In this document: positions 6,527 to 16,395 of the stretch, one piece after another
Layout: every line of letters begins with the position of its first letter
How positions within the stretch are numbered: position 1 is the first letter of the stretch
Assembly (NCBI GenBank): GCA_964632355.1
Contig: CAZWBW010000021.1
Coordinates: forward strand, 1-32,723
Source of the DNA: JALOAP01 sp964632355
Lineage (GTDB): Bacteria > Chloroflexota > Dehalococcoidia > Tepidiformales > Tepidiformaceae
Reading direction: 5' to 3'
DNA: 32,723 nt
The notes under the pieces: generated by a model
Database searches by the model: none
Told to the model about the DNA's origin: nothing
The model's input: only the letters and a program-made list of their open reading frames with translations
Made by a program: the position numbers and the translations under genes

Positions 6527-7674
6527 CGGGACCTGAGCATCCTTGCGGCGAGGGCGGGGAGGACCGGCACGCGGGCAGCTTCGCGGGCGTAGGTCGACTC
6601 GCCGCGCTGAACGGCGAAGAACGCGTTCCAGAGGAAGGGGACACGGCCACTGGCGAACATCCACGGGCGCGGCGCGCGGCGAAGCATGCCGTAGAACATG
6701 AAAGCAACAAGCCGCGCGGCGCGAAGTTCGGGCATAACTTCGCGGTCGATGTCGTGCTGGTAGCGCACGAGACTTCCTTCGCCGGCCATGGCGCGGAGCA
6801 CGTTCCTCGCGGCGATGCGGCCGGATTCGATCGCGTAGAAGATGCCCTCCTCCGTGAACTCGTCGGCGAGGCCGGCAGCGTCGCCACTGAGGACCACGCG
6901 GTCGTTCGCGATGGGTTCGCCGCCGCGGCGGAACCGAATCTTATGTCCACGGGCGATGTCGACCGGGGCGTCGCCGAGGCCCAGGCGTTCGATGAAGGCA
7001 CGAACCGAGTCCTTCATCGTGCCGCCGAGGTCGCGGGGGACGACCACGCCGATCGAGAGGACGTTCGCCTTCGGGAAAAGCCATGCGTAGCCCCAGGGGT
7101 CGTAGCCGAGGTCAATGAGGGCGGTGGAGCGGTAGGCGCGCAGCCGTGGGGCGGGGGCCTGCACCTCGACCTCCCACGCGGCACACTCGGCGAGACCTTC
7201 GCCGAGCCCGGCCATCTTGCCCACGGGCGAGTGGGCGCCGTCGGCGCAGACGAGGTAGTCGCACTCGGCTTCGAACCCCTCGGCGATGACGCGGACGCGG
7301 CCATTGAACTCGAGGCCCGTGACGCGGGTGCCGGGGCGGAACTCGGCGCCGGCCTTTCGGGACTGTTCGAGCAGGAGCGCATCGAACCGGTCGCGCATGA
7401 CCATGTGCGCGAACGGTGTGCCGGAATCGCGAACGAAGCGGGAGCCGCCACGATGGGTGACCTGTAGCAGCGAAACAGAATCCTCGACTACGGAGTCGAT
7501 GGGGAAGGGCAGCAGGCGTTCGGTGCGGAGCGGAATCCCGCCGCCGCAGGCCTTGTACCGAGGGAACTCGGCGCGATCGAGCACGAGAACGCGAGCGCCA
7601 GCAGCAGCGAGTTCGCGGGCAGCCGTGCTACCGGCCGGACCGGCGCCCACGACAACGGCATCGAAACGGGTCAC
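6523..7674 (-). CDS. FAD-dependent oxidoreductase, geranylgeranyl reductase family
   Basis: 383 residues. The N-terminal FAD dinucleotide-binding motif is GAGPAGSTAARELAAAGA, followed by FPRYKACGGGIP, typical of the geranylgeranyl reductase family. The second FAD motif is VVLSGDAAGLADEFTEEGIF with the helix AIESGRIAA. Family members saturate isoprenoid chains of membrane lipids, quinones or chlorophylls; the substrate here is unknown. The start is GTG 7674. It follows a small membrane-protein gene by 43 nt and overlaps nth by four bases, so the three probably form an operon. A C-terminal hydrophobic stretch may help it sit at the membrane. Confidence 0.9.
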   Translation of the reverse strand: MTRFDAVVVGAGPAGSTAARELAAAGARVLVLDRAEFPRYKACGGGIPLRTERLLPFPIDSVVEDSVSLLQVTHRGGSRFVRDSGTPFAHMVMRDRFDALLLEQSRKAGAEFRPGTRVTGLEFNGRVRVIAEGFEAECDYLVCADGAHSPVGKMAGLGEGLAECAAWEVEVQAPAPRLRAYRSTALIDLGYDPWGYAWLFPKANVLSIGVVVPRDLGGTMKDSVRAFIERLGLGDAPVDIARGHKIRFRRGGEPIANDRVVLSGDAAGLADEFTEEGIFYAIESGRIAARNVLRAMAGEGSLVRYQHDIDREVMPELRAARLVAFMFYGMLRRAPRPWMFASGRVPFLWNAFFAVQRGESTYAREAARVPVLPALAARMLRSR

Positions 7675-7717
7675 AGGTCGATTCTAGTTCGGGAAGCGCG
7701 GAGGGACACCGCCGGGG

Positions 7718-7870
7718 TTAGACGTGGCGGCGAAAGAGCAGCACGGCCGCCGCGAGCGCGGCCCACGAGAGGAGCCCGCCGAGGAGGCCGAATGCCAGGC
7801 CGCGAGGGCCGGCGTGCGGATCTTCCATGTGCACGGTGAAAGCGTCGCATACCGGAGCGTATGTGCCCAT
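7718..7870 (-). CDS. Small single-span membrane protein
   Basis: 50 residues from ATG 7870: a short polar N-terminus (MGTYAPVCDAFTVHMEDPHA), then one hydrophobic helix (about 25-45) and a basic end, LLFRRHV. The arrangement (N-terminal soluble segment, one helix, positive C-terminal residues) and the position at the head of the flavoprotein-nth run make it plausible as a real gene. It lacks a good ribosome-binding site and I recognise no family. It might be an accessory subunit for the membrane-linked flavoprotein, which is a guess from position only. Confidence 0.5.
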   Translation of the reverse strand: MGTYAPVCDAFTVHMEDPHAGPRGLAFGLLGGLLSWAALAAAVLLFRRHV

Positions 7871-7890
7871 CGGGGAATCGCCCGACTTCC

Positions 7891-7901
7891 TGACAATGTC
7901 A
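7891..7901. promoter_or_regulatory. Perfect inverted repeat in the divergent region before mutY
   Basis: TGACA-A-TGTCA lies midway between the divergent small membrane protein (start 7870) and mutY (start 7933). A symmetric 5-1-5 repeat in a 62-nt divergent promoter region could be an operator, but no matching regulator is known to me and the site is short. Confidence 0.25.
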
Positions 7902-7932
7902 TGAACGAGCAACAGGCGGCACACTGGGATGG

Positions 7933-8838
7933 GTGAACGACGAGCAGTTCCGGGCAGCGCTGATGCGGTGGTACGCCGACTGCGGCCGGCACGCCCTGCC
8001 GTGGCGGCGAACGCGCGACCCGTACGCGGTGCTGGTCTCGGAGGTGATGCTGCAGCAGACACAGGTCGAGCGCGTGCGGCCGTACTACGAGCGCTGGCTG
8101 ACCCGGTGGCCCACTGTGCGCGATCTCGCGTCTGCTTCGCCGGCCGACGTCATCCGGGAATGGGCGGGACTCGGGTATAACCGGCGAGCCATCTACCTCC
8201 AACGCATGGCCGTGGAGGTGATGGAACGGTTCGGCGGGAAGCTGCCACTGGATCCCGAGGAGCTTCGGACGTTACCGGGCATCGGGCCGTACACCGCGTC
8301 GGCGGTAGCGTGCTTTGCGGGCGAGCGGCGGGTGCCGGTGGCGGACACGAACATCCAGCGGGTGCTCGCCCGGACGGTGCTGGGCCGCGCGCGGGCGCGC
8401 GAGTGCGCCCCGGCGACGCTGCGAAGGGCGGCCGAGCGGCTGCTCCCGGAGGATGGCGCACGGGACCACAATCTCGCGCTCATGGACCTCGGGGCGATGG
8501 TCTGCACGTCGCGGGCGCCGTCCTGCGACGACTGTCCCGGGGCGATGCTGTGCCGCTGGCGCCTCGCCGGGCAGCCGGAAGGTGAACCGGGCTCTCAGCG
8601 AACGCCGCGGTTCGAAGACACCGCGAGGTACGCGCGTGGGCGGATCGTCGATGCGTTGCGGTTGGCGGATGGGCTGGACGCGGGAGCGCTCGCGGAGCTG
8701 CTGCCAGCGCACCACCGCGATCACGTCCCGCGGTACCTGCGGTCGCTGGAGGTCGACGGGCTGATCGAGCAGGACGCCGAGGGGCGGTGGCGGTTGCCGG
8801 GTCAGGGGAGGATGAGCATCGCGTCGCCGAAGCTGTAG
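7933..8838 (+). CDS. mutY: A/G-specific adenine glycosylase, short form
   Basis: Removes adenine mispaired with 8-oxoguanine. 301 residues from GTG 7933. The catalytic Glu37 is in SEVMLQQTQV, Asp138 in VPVADTNIQRV, and Tyr120 in LPGIGPYTAS replaces the Lys of endonuclease III, which separates MutY from Nth. The iron-sulfur loop C-x6-C-x2-C-x5-C is at Cys191, 198, 201, 207. The usual C-terminal MutT-like domain that recognises 8-oxoG is absent. Instead, residues about 226-290 look like a small winged-helix segment ending RYLRSLEVDGLIEQDAEGRW. The 3' end overlaps queA on the other strand by 37 bases. Confidence 0.94.
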   Translation: MNDEQFRAALMRWYADCGRHALPWRRTRDPYAVLVSEVMLQQTQVERVRPYYERWLTRWPTVRDLASASPADVIREWAGLGYNRRAIYLQRMAVEVMERFGGKLPLDPEELRTLPGIGPYTASAVACFAGERRVPVADTNIQRVLARTVLGRARARECAPATLRRAAERLLPEDGARDHNLALMDLGAMVCTSRAPSCDDCPGAMLCRWRLAGQPEGEPGSQRTPRFEDTARYARGRIVDALRLADGLDAGALAELLPAHHRDHVPRYLRSLEVDGLIEQDAEGRWRLPGQGRMSIASPKL

Positions 8839-9821
8839 AAGCGGTAGCGCTGCTCGACGGCTTCGCGGTAAGCGCGCAACACGAACTCCGTACCGGCGAA
8901 GGCGCAGACGAGCATCAGGAGTGTGGACCGCGGGAGGTGGAAGTTCGTAATGAGCACATCGACAACGCGGAACTCATCGCCGGGGAGGATCTTCAGGCTG
9001 GTCCAGCCTTCGTAGGGGACAACGCCGCCGCGTTCACGGGCGACATGCTCGAGCGTGCGGACAACGGTGGTACCAACGGCGACGATGCGGCGTCCTTCGC
9101 TGCGTGCGCGCGAGATTGCGTCAGCGGCGCCGGGGGGGATGGTGACGTGCTCGGCGTGGAGCTCGTGCTCGCGAGGGTCCTCGACCGTGACGGGCCGGAA
9201 CGTGCCGGGCCCCACTTCGAGCGTCAGTGCCGTGCGCTGGATACCACGTTCGGCGAGGCGGTCGAGCAGGGCCGGGGTGAAGTGGAGGCCGGCGGTGGGC
9301 GCGGCGGCGCTGCGGGCTTCGCGGCTATAGACGGTCTGATAGCGCTCGGGGTCGCCGTGGTAGTCGCGGATGTAGGGCGGCAGCGGGACCTGTCCAACGG
9401 TCGCGGGATCGAAGGCGCGTTCGAATTCGAGCACGACAGATTCCGCGTGACGGGCCACGACCGTAGCGGCGACCTCGCCCTCCGCGGTTTCGAACGTAAA
9501 AGTGCGGCCGGGGACTGCCTGCCGCCCGGGCCTGAACAGCACCTCCCAGCGGGTATCGGTGAACGGCCGCACGAGGAGGGCTTCGACCGCGCCACCAGTA
9601 TCCGGCCGGCGGCCGTAGAGGCGCGCGGCCATCACCCGGGTGTCGTTCACGACGAGCAGGTCCCCGGGTTCGAGCAGGCCGGGCAAATCGCGGAAATGGT
9701 GGTGCTCGAACGTCTCGGCGGAGCGTCGCAGCACCATCAGGCGTGCGGCGTCACGGGGCTCGGCGGGCTGCTGGGCGATGAGCTCCGGCGGGAGGTCGTA
9801 CGTGAAGTCGGAAGTACGCAC
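8802..9821 (-). CDS. queA: S-adenosylmethionine:tRNA ribosyltransferase-isomerase
   Basis: Transfers the ribosyl group of SAM to preQ1-tRNA to form epoxyqueuosine. 339 residues from GTG 9821 (VRTSDFTYDLPPELIAQQPA). The family blocks are clear: DTRVMAARLYGR, PLPPYIRD, the YQTVYS/APTAGLHFT block, LEVGPGTFRPV, the TSLKILPGDEF block and the C-terminal LPRSTLLMLVCAFAG. An ATG is not available in a plausible position; the GTG has no strong ribosome site. It is convergent with mutY (37-bp overlap) and divergent from the pentad-repeat gene. No other queuosine gene is visible here. Confidence 0.95.
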   Translation of the reverse strand: MRTSDFTYDLPPELIAQQPAEPRDAARLMVLRRSAETFEHHHFRDLPGLLEPGDLLVVNDTRVMAARLYGRRPDTGGAVEALLVRPFTDTRWEVLFRPGRQAVPGRTFTFETAEGEVAATVVARHAESVVLEFERAFDPATVGQVPLPPYIRDYHGDPERYQTVYSREARSAAAPTAGLHFTPALLDRLAERGIQRTALTLEVGPGTFRPVTVEDPREHELHAEHVTIPPGAADAISRARSEGRRIVAVGTTVVRTLEHVARERGGVVPYEGWTSLKILPGDEFRVVDVLITNFHLPRSTLLMLVCAFAGTEFVLRAYREAVEQRYRFYSFGDAMLILP

Positions 9822-10224
9822 GCGATGAGGATTGCGCCTTCTGAGGGTGCGGTCTACGTTGAGGTCCGAGGGAGGTTCGGCATGGGACAACGCAACGGCT
9901 CTTCGACGTCTTCGGTGACAGGCGACCGGCTGGACGAGGTCACCGCGACTCAGGTCAACGTGGAGAAGAGCGCGGTGCGGCATGTCGACGCTGATACGGC
10001 GCAACTCGAACGGGCAGCGGTCCAGCGGCTGCGAGCCGGGACAGCGAACCTCGACAAGAGCTCGGCTGCGTTCGTGAATGTGGACAACGCGACCATCAAG
10101 CAGTCGAACGTGGGCGCTGTGGTCGGGAAGTCGGTCGCATGCGACGAAGTGCGGACGGGGATCCTGGTGTCGCCGATGGTTCGCGGCGACGTGCACACGT
10201 GGTTCGACCTGCGAACGGCGTTCG

Positions 10225-11369
<1,145 letters not shown>

Positions 11370-11373
<4 letters not shown>

Positions 11374-12311
11374 CGAAGGCCTACGGATTCGGCGAGCTTT
11401 CCGCGTTCGCCGTTCAGGAACTGGTCGCCGCCGATGCGCTTCGCGCCCACGCGCTGTACCTCGTCGAGCACAAGCGCGCCGTCGCGGAAGGCGATTGCGG
11501 GGCGGCGTCCTATGACCAGCGTAGCACCGACGGGGAGCGGCTCGGGGAGCGGTTCGACGTGCGCTTTCCAGATACCGAGGCGCACACCACGGTACTCGAC
11601 AAAAGCACCCGGCCATGGGTCGTAGGCGCGGACGGCCCGTTCGGCTTCGGCGGCAGTCATGTCGGCGCCAAGGTGACCGTCGCTCTTCTTGATAAGCCCG
11701 CAGTAGGTGACCCGGGTCTCATCCTGTGGCGTGGCCTTCAGGTCGCCAGCGAACCACCGGGGCAAGACCTCGACCAGGGTTTTGGCTCCGAGTTGCGCCA
11801 GTTCGGGTTCGAGGCTGCCGGTGGTGGCATCGGGCGGAATGGGCACCTTGGCCTGCGCGATGACCGGCCCGGCGTCCATCTCCTGGACCATTTCCATGAT
11901 GCTCACGCCCGTCTCTTCGTCTCCGGCGAGGATGGCCGCGGTGATCGGTGACGCGCCGCGCCACCGCGGCAGGAGTGATGCATGGACGTTCACGTTGCCG
12001 CGGCGGGGAATGTCGAGCACCGCCCGCGGAAGAATCTTGCCGTAGGCGGCAACGACGGTGACGTCGGGCGCGATGGCAGCGAGTTGTTCCCGGACGCTCG
12101 TGTCGCGAAGCGTCTCTGGCTGGAGGACCGGAATTCCAAGTTCCTGTGCGGCGACCTTCACGTCGGGGGGTGTGAGTCGACCGCCGCGACCGGCGGGCCG
12201 GTCGGGTTGGGTGACCACGGCGGCGACGTCGTGTCCGGCTTCGACCAGCGCGCGGAGCGACGGCACGGCGAACGCGGGCGAACCCATGAACAACACGCGG
12301 ATGCCCGTCAC
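11370..12311 (-). CDS. fmt: Methionyl-tRNA formyltransferase
   Basis: Formylates Met-tRNAfMet for translation start. 313 residues from GTG 12311, which overlaps the stop of the SAM hydrolase gene as GTGA. The formyltransferase core is visible: RVLFMGSPAFAVPSLRAL, PDRPAGRGGRLTPP, the catalytic NVHASLLPRWRGASPI, and SIMEMVQEMDAGPVIAQ. A C-terminal OB-type domain follows (about 205-313) with YDPWPGAF and the GxLxLxxVQ-like ALVLDEVQRVGAKR. It is coupled by overlap to rlmN downstream. Confidence 0.96.
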
Positions 12312-13141
12312 CGTGCGCGCACCCTCACTTCGGCGCCGCGAGACACGCCAAGGTGTTCGGCAACGTTGGCTTCCTTCATGGCGATGGCGATGAACCCGGA
12401 GCTATCGACATGGCAGAACGGCTGGTTCGGCGGCGCGTCGGCGAAGGTTCGAACGTGATGGTCGATGACCGTGCCGTTAATCCAGAGTTCGAACGAATGG
12501 AAGAGTTGCGTGGCGCGGATGGTCGTCAGGAGATTGCCGTAGCGGTCGATGTGGACGACGTAACCGCGAAGCTCGCCGAACCGCTGGGGCTCCGCGCAGC
12601 ACTCGGGCAGGAGCACCACGTCGGAGACCGCCGGGCCGAGGCGCCGCAGGTCGAGCCCCTTGGCGACATGGGCCGCGGCGGGCGCGAAGATGTCGCGGCC
12701 GTGGAACGTGTGGCTGGGCGCCGCCCGGAGGTAGGCGGTTTCGCGGATTTCGTGAACAGCGAGGTCGTCGCGGTTCGTAATCATTACGCGGGTGGCACCA
12801 TCCAGTCCCCGGCGCATCTCGGCGGGGAAGGCGGGCGACAGGAGGCCATTATCGGGGCCGATGAAGGTGCGGCGGCCGCTCTGCACGGCGATCGGACGCC
12901 GCGAGGTACCGACCCCGGGATCGACCACCGCGAGCACGACGGCATCCTCGGGCAGGACCGGCAGAGATGTCTCGATCATCCACGCGCCTTCGTCGACGGC
13001 GTACGGCTCCACTGCGTGCGAAAGGTCGATGAGGTGCGATCGGGGCGCAATGCTGGCCAGCACGCACTTCACCTGTCCGACGTAATGGTCGTGGAGGCCG
13101 AAGTCGGTGAGGATCACGATCGGGCGGGTTAGCGCGTCCAC
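12308..13141 (-). CDS. SAM hydrolase (SAM hydroxide adenosyltransferase, DUF62 family)
   Basis: Family members split SAM (or SAM analogues) to adenosine and methionine (or a halide) using water. 277 residues. The N-terminus ILTDFGLHDHYVGQVKCVL and the sequence VVDPGVGTSRRPIAVQ followed by FIGPDNGLLSPA are the family hallmarks. FHGRDIFAPAAAHVA and YGNLLTTI are the later blocks. The likely start is GTG 13141, which overlaps the end of the substrate-binding-protein gene by 13 bases. It could be a housekeeping enzyme that removes off-pathway SAM; its place in a translation operon is unexplained. Confidence 0.9.
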   Translation of the reverse strand: MDALTRPIVILTDFGLHDHYVGQVKCVLASIAPRSHLIDLSHAVEPYAVDEGAWMIETSLPVLPEDAVVLAVVDPGVGTSRRPIAVQSGRRTFIGPDNGLLSPAFPAEMRRGLDGATRVMITNRDDLAVHEIRETAYLRAAPSHTFHGRDIFAPAAAHVAKGLDLRRLGPAVSDVVLLPECCAEPQRFGELRGYVVHIDRYGNLLTTIRATQLFHSFELWINGTVIDHHVRTFADAPPNQPFCHVDSSGFIAIAMKEANVAEHLGVSRGAEVRVRAR

Positions 13142-14763
13142 TTGGCGACGTTCCAGAAGCGATCTGCCCCGGTCGAAAGCATCGAGGCATCGAGGCCCTT
13201 CAACCCTTCCGGGTGCAGGTAACTGTACCGCGGATAGGCAAGCACGATGCCGGGGGCGAGTTCGGCCCACTTTTCCTGGAACTGGCGATACTGCTCTTTC
13301 CGGACTTCGACGTCGGCGGTGGTCCGGGCCTTGGCGATGAGTTCGTCGACGACGATATCGGCGAAGTTGCCGATGTTCAGGCCGGCAGTACCGGTCTGGG
13401 AGCTGTGCCAGCCGGAATACGGGTCGGGATCGGGCCCCTGGTCCCAGCCGGTGATGGCGGCGTCGTAGCGGCGCTCCTGGAGGAAGTCGCGGCGAAGCAC
13501 GGAGAAGGTGGTGCTCATGACCGTGGCGCGAATGCCAATCCCTTCGAGTTGCGTGGCGACTTCGCTGGACACGGCAAGCCGGACAGGGTCGTTGTCGGTG
13601 CGGATGGTGACGCGGAATTCTTCGCCGCCCCGGATTCGGACGCCACTTGCTTCGTTCAGTGTCCAGCCGGCTTCGTCGAGCAGGCGCCCGGCTTCCGCGA
13701 CGTCCGGTTCGACGTGGTCGTATTCCTCTGCGTAGGCCCAGGAGCCGGGAGCGATCGCCGAGGTGGAGGCCGTGGCGGCGCCGAAGAAGACGCGTTCGGC
13801 GATGGCCTGGCGGTCGATCGCTAGCGAAACGGCGCGGCGGACGCGCGGGTCCTGGAAGTACGCCTGGTCGTTGTTGAGGTAGAGGATGGTGTAGGCATCG
13901 CGCTGGAGGGGGGTCACCTCCATTCCGCGAAGCCCTTGCAGCTCGGTGGCCTGGGCCTCGGTCGGCGTGTTTCGGAACAGGAGCCCATCGATCTCGCCGC
14001 TGGCGGCCGCACGGAGGGCGGAGGGGTAGTCCGCGTAGAAGCGGATGACGAAGCGGTCGATAGAGGGCTTGCCTTCGTGATAGCCGGGGAACGCCGTGAG
14101 TACGGCCTCGCGCGCGTCGATGCTCTGGAGGCGGTACGGGCCCGCGCCGATGGGCGCTGAGTTGAACGGGCCATCGTAGAGTTGCTCGCCAGAGACGTTG
14201 GCGAGCAGGTGCTCGGGCAGGATGCCGATGGTGGCATTGCGGGCGAGGAACGGGGCGTAGGGCTGTTCGAGGTGGAACACGACGGTACGTTCGTCGGGCG
14301 TTTCGACCTGGATGCCGGTCCACGAGTCGGCGAGGAGGGTATCGCCGCGGAAGTCAGGCTCCTGGAGCTTCGAGACGGTAAACGCGACGTCGCGGGAGGT
14401 GACCGGCGCGCCGTCGTGCCAGGTGAGTCCCGATTTCAGGCGGAACGTGTAGGTAAGGCCGTCGTCGGAGACCTGGGGGAGCTCGGCGAGGTCGGGGATA
14501 ACGCTGCCATCGGGGCCGAGCTTCACGAGGCCGGCGAATACAAGGCGGGCGATGTCTTCGTCGACCTCGTTGTTCGAGGCGTAGAGCGGGTTGATTCGCT
14601 GCCAGGTCCCGGCCGTGCCTTCGACGTAGGTGACCTCAGAATTGAGGACCGCACTGTCGCCGCCGGTGAGGCGAAGGGCAAGCGCGCCTGCTGCGGCGAG
14701 GGCTGCAACCAGTAGCAGCCCGCCGAAAAGCCAGGAGCGGCGCGGAGAGTCAAGCGCAGACAA
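13129..14763 (-). CDS. ABC transporter substrate-binding protein, oligopeptide/nickel type (SBP_bac_5)
   Basis: 544 residues from a TTG at 14763, six bases after secG. A single hydrophobic segment (about 11-30, WLFGGLLLVAALAAAGALAL) acts as signal or anchor; there is no clear lipobox Cys. The body carries the family's blocks: VFAGLVKLGPDGSVIPDLAE, YTFRLKSGLTWHDGAPVTSRDV, the PYAPFLARNATIGILPEHLL region, and VRRAVSLAIDRQAI. It would bind a peptide or similar ligand outside the cell. No permease or ATPase gene is next to it, so its transporter partner must lie elsewhere. TTG is used because no earlier in-frame ATG fits. Confidence 0.87.
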   Translation of the reverse strand: MSALDSPRRSWLFGGLLLVAALAAAGALALRLTGGDSAVLNSEVTYVEGTAGTWQRINPLYASNNEVDEDIARLVFAGLVKLGPDGSVIPDLAELPQVSDDGLTYTFRLKSGLTWHDGAPVTSRDVAFTVSKLQEPDFRGDTLLADSWTGIQVETPDERTVVFHLEQPYAPFLARNATIGILPEHLLANVSGEQLYDGPFNSAPIGAGPYRLQSIDAREAVLTAFPGYHEGKPSIDRFVIRFYADYPSALRAAASGEIDGLLFRNTPTEAQATELQGLRGMEVTPLQRDAYTILYLNNDQAYFQDPRVRRAVSLAIDRQAIAERVFFGAATASTSAIAPGSWAYAEEYDHVEPDVAEAGRLLDEAGWTLNEASGVRIRGGEEFRVTIRTDNDPVRLAVSSEVATQLEGIGIRATVMSTTFSVLRRDFLQERRYDAAITGWDQGPDPDPYSGWHSSQTGTAGLNIGNFADIVVDELIAKARTTADVEVRKEQYRQFQEKWAELAPGIVLAYPRYSYLHPEGLKGLDASMLSTGADRFWNVAKWTR

Positions 14764-14769
14764 GGCGTA

Positions 14770-14988
14770 CTACTGCGACTGGACGCTCAGGAACGAGATG
14801 AAGATGAAGACGATGGTCAGGATGATCGTGGCCTGGAAAAGCGTGCGTTCGAGACCGCGCTTTGTGCGGTAAACGGAGCCACCGGACATCCCGCCGAGGG
14901 CAGCACCGAAACCGGAGCCCTTCACCTGCAGAAGGATGATCAGGATGAGGATGACCGAGACCACAATCTGGAGAATGTTCATCAACAT
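14770..14988 (-). CDS. secG: Preprotein translocase subunit SecG
   Basis: 72 residues with two membrane helices (about 4-22 and 53-69), as expected for the small SecYEG subunit. The cytoplasmic loop has the family features LLQVKGSGFGAALGGMSGG and YRTKRGLERTLFQATI. Start ATG 14988, with an in-frame ATG two codons later also possible. Eight bases separate it from yvcK upstream and six from the substrate-binding protein downstream. Confidence 0.93.
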   Translation of the reverse strand: MLMNILQIVVSVILILIILLQVKGSGFGAALGGMSGGSVYRTKRGLERTLFQATIILTIVFIFISFLSVQSQ

Positions 14989-14996
14989 GGGCAGCC

Positions 14997-16364
14997 CTAC
15001 CGGGTGCTCGCCAGCGCAGCTTCTTCGCTCGACCGCTGCGGCTGGCTCACAGAGGCGTCACGGCCATAGTAGAGGCGAAGGATGGTAGCCGCGAGCTTTT
15101 GGGGATCGTGGCGGTAACGGTTCTCTTCGGCCACGACGTCGGCTTCGCAGACACGAACGCCCTGGAGCGCCTGTGAATCGCCATTGTGTGCGATCTCGAC
15201 GGCCTGGGATTGCCAGGCTTCGGGGAGCGACCGGGCGATGTTGTTGTTGACGATGACCGCGTCGACGAGCCCGCGCCCCGCGTGCCGTTCGAGCGCCACG
15301 AGGTGGTCGGCCGCGCTAAAGCCATCGGTTTCGCCGTGCTGCGTGGCAACGTTGCAGACGAAGATCTTGAGTGCCTGCGACTGCTGGACGGCCTTGCGGA
15401 TGCCGTCGACCAGCAGGTTCGGGAGCACCGACGTGTACAGCGAACCCGGGCCGATCACGATGATGTCGGCATCGAGCAGGGCGCGCACGGCATCGGGGTG
15501 GGCCTCCGCCCACGGGGGGTTGAGGAAGATTTCCTTGATGCCGGAGCCGCGCTCGCTGATGTTGTGCTCGCCGTGGACGATCTCGTCCTCCTTGGTGCGA
15601 GCGGAAAGCGTCACGTCCTCGAGGGTGGACGGCAGGATCGCGCCACGCACGTTGAGGACGCGGCTCGTCTCGTGAATCGCCGTCTCGAAGTTCCCCGTGA
15701 TCTCGGACATGGCAACGATGAACAGGTTGCCGAACGAGTGGCCCTGGAGCCCGGTGCCTTCGGAGAAGCGGTACTGGAAGAGGCGCGACATGAGGGGCTC
15801 GGCTTCGGCGAGCGCGGCGATGCACTGGCGGATGTCGCCAGGCGCGATGACGCCGAACTCCTGCCGGAGGCGGCCCGTCGAACCACCGTCGTCGGCGACG
15901 GTGACGATGGCGGTGAGGTTGCTTGTGTGCTGTTTGAGGCCGCGCAGGAGCATCGAGAGCCCGGTGCCGCCACCGATTGCGACGATCTTCGGTCCGCGGG
16001 CGAGAATGCGCTTGTTGTAGATGGCTTCGGCGACGCTTTCCTCACGGCCGGGCCGCACGAACGCGTAGAGCAGCGATTCGTTGAGCTTCCAGGTAGCGAG
16101 CCCGACGGTGCTGAGGGAGAGCGTGATGAAGAGCAGGCCACGGCCCCAGCGCGGAATGAACTGGAGCGTGAGGTAATAGAAGATTCCGGGGAGTGTGTAC
16201 TGGAGATAGGCCTCGCGAAGGATGTAGGCGATGCCGAGGCCCATGAGCGCCACACCAAACAGCAGCAGCAGAAGCCACCGCTTGATGTGCATGCCCGGGT
16301 AGAGCCATTTCAGGATGGTGAGATCGCGAAAACTTCGGGCGGTCATGCGGCGAGCGGGTTCCAT
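14997..16364 (-). CDS. yvcK: YvcK/GlmR-type protein with N-terminal membrane anchor
   Basis: Members of this CofD-like family (UPF0052) bind UDP-sugars and control carbon flux into the cell envelope. 455 residues if started at ATG 16364. Two membrane helices (about 31-49 and 75-92) come before the soluble domain. IVAIGGGTGLSMLLRGLK begins near residue 127, ADDGGSTGRLR is at 157-167, and VIGPGSLYTSVLPNLLV and VCNVATQHGETDGFSA come later. The Bacillus protein lacks the membrane part; a membrane-anchored form is found in several Chloroflexota and Actinobacteria, as far as I recall. The start could instead be the Met at 16346. Confidence 0.92.
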   Translation of the reverse strand: MEPARRMTARSFRDLTILKWLYPGMHIKRWLLLLLFGVALMGLGIAYILREAYLQYTLPGIFYYLTLQFIPRWGRGLLFITLSLSTVGLATWKLNESLLYAFVRPGREESVAEAIYNKRILARGPKIVAIGGGTGLSMLLRGLKQHTSNLTAIVTVADDGGSTGRLRQEFGVIAPGDIRQCIAALAEAEPLMSRLFQYRFSEGTGLQGHSFGNLFIVAMSEITGNFETAIHETSRVLNVRGAILPSTLEDVTLSARTKEDEIVHGEHNISERGSGIKEIFLNPPWAEAHPDAVRALLDADIIVIGPGSLYTSVLPNLLVDGIRKAVQQSQALKIFVCNVATQHGETDGFSAADHLVALERHAGRGLVDAVIVNNNIARSLPEAWQSQAVEIAHNGDSQALQGVRVCEADVVAEENRYRHDPQKLAATILRLYYGRDASVSQPQRSSEEAALASTR

Positions 16365-16395
16365 GGGTGGGCGGCCTTGCACCGGGGAGGAACGT

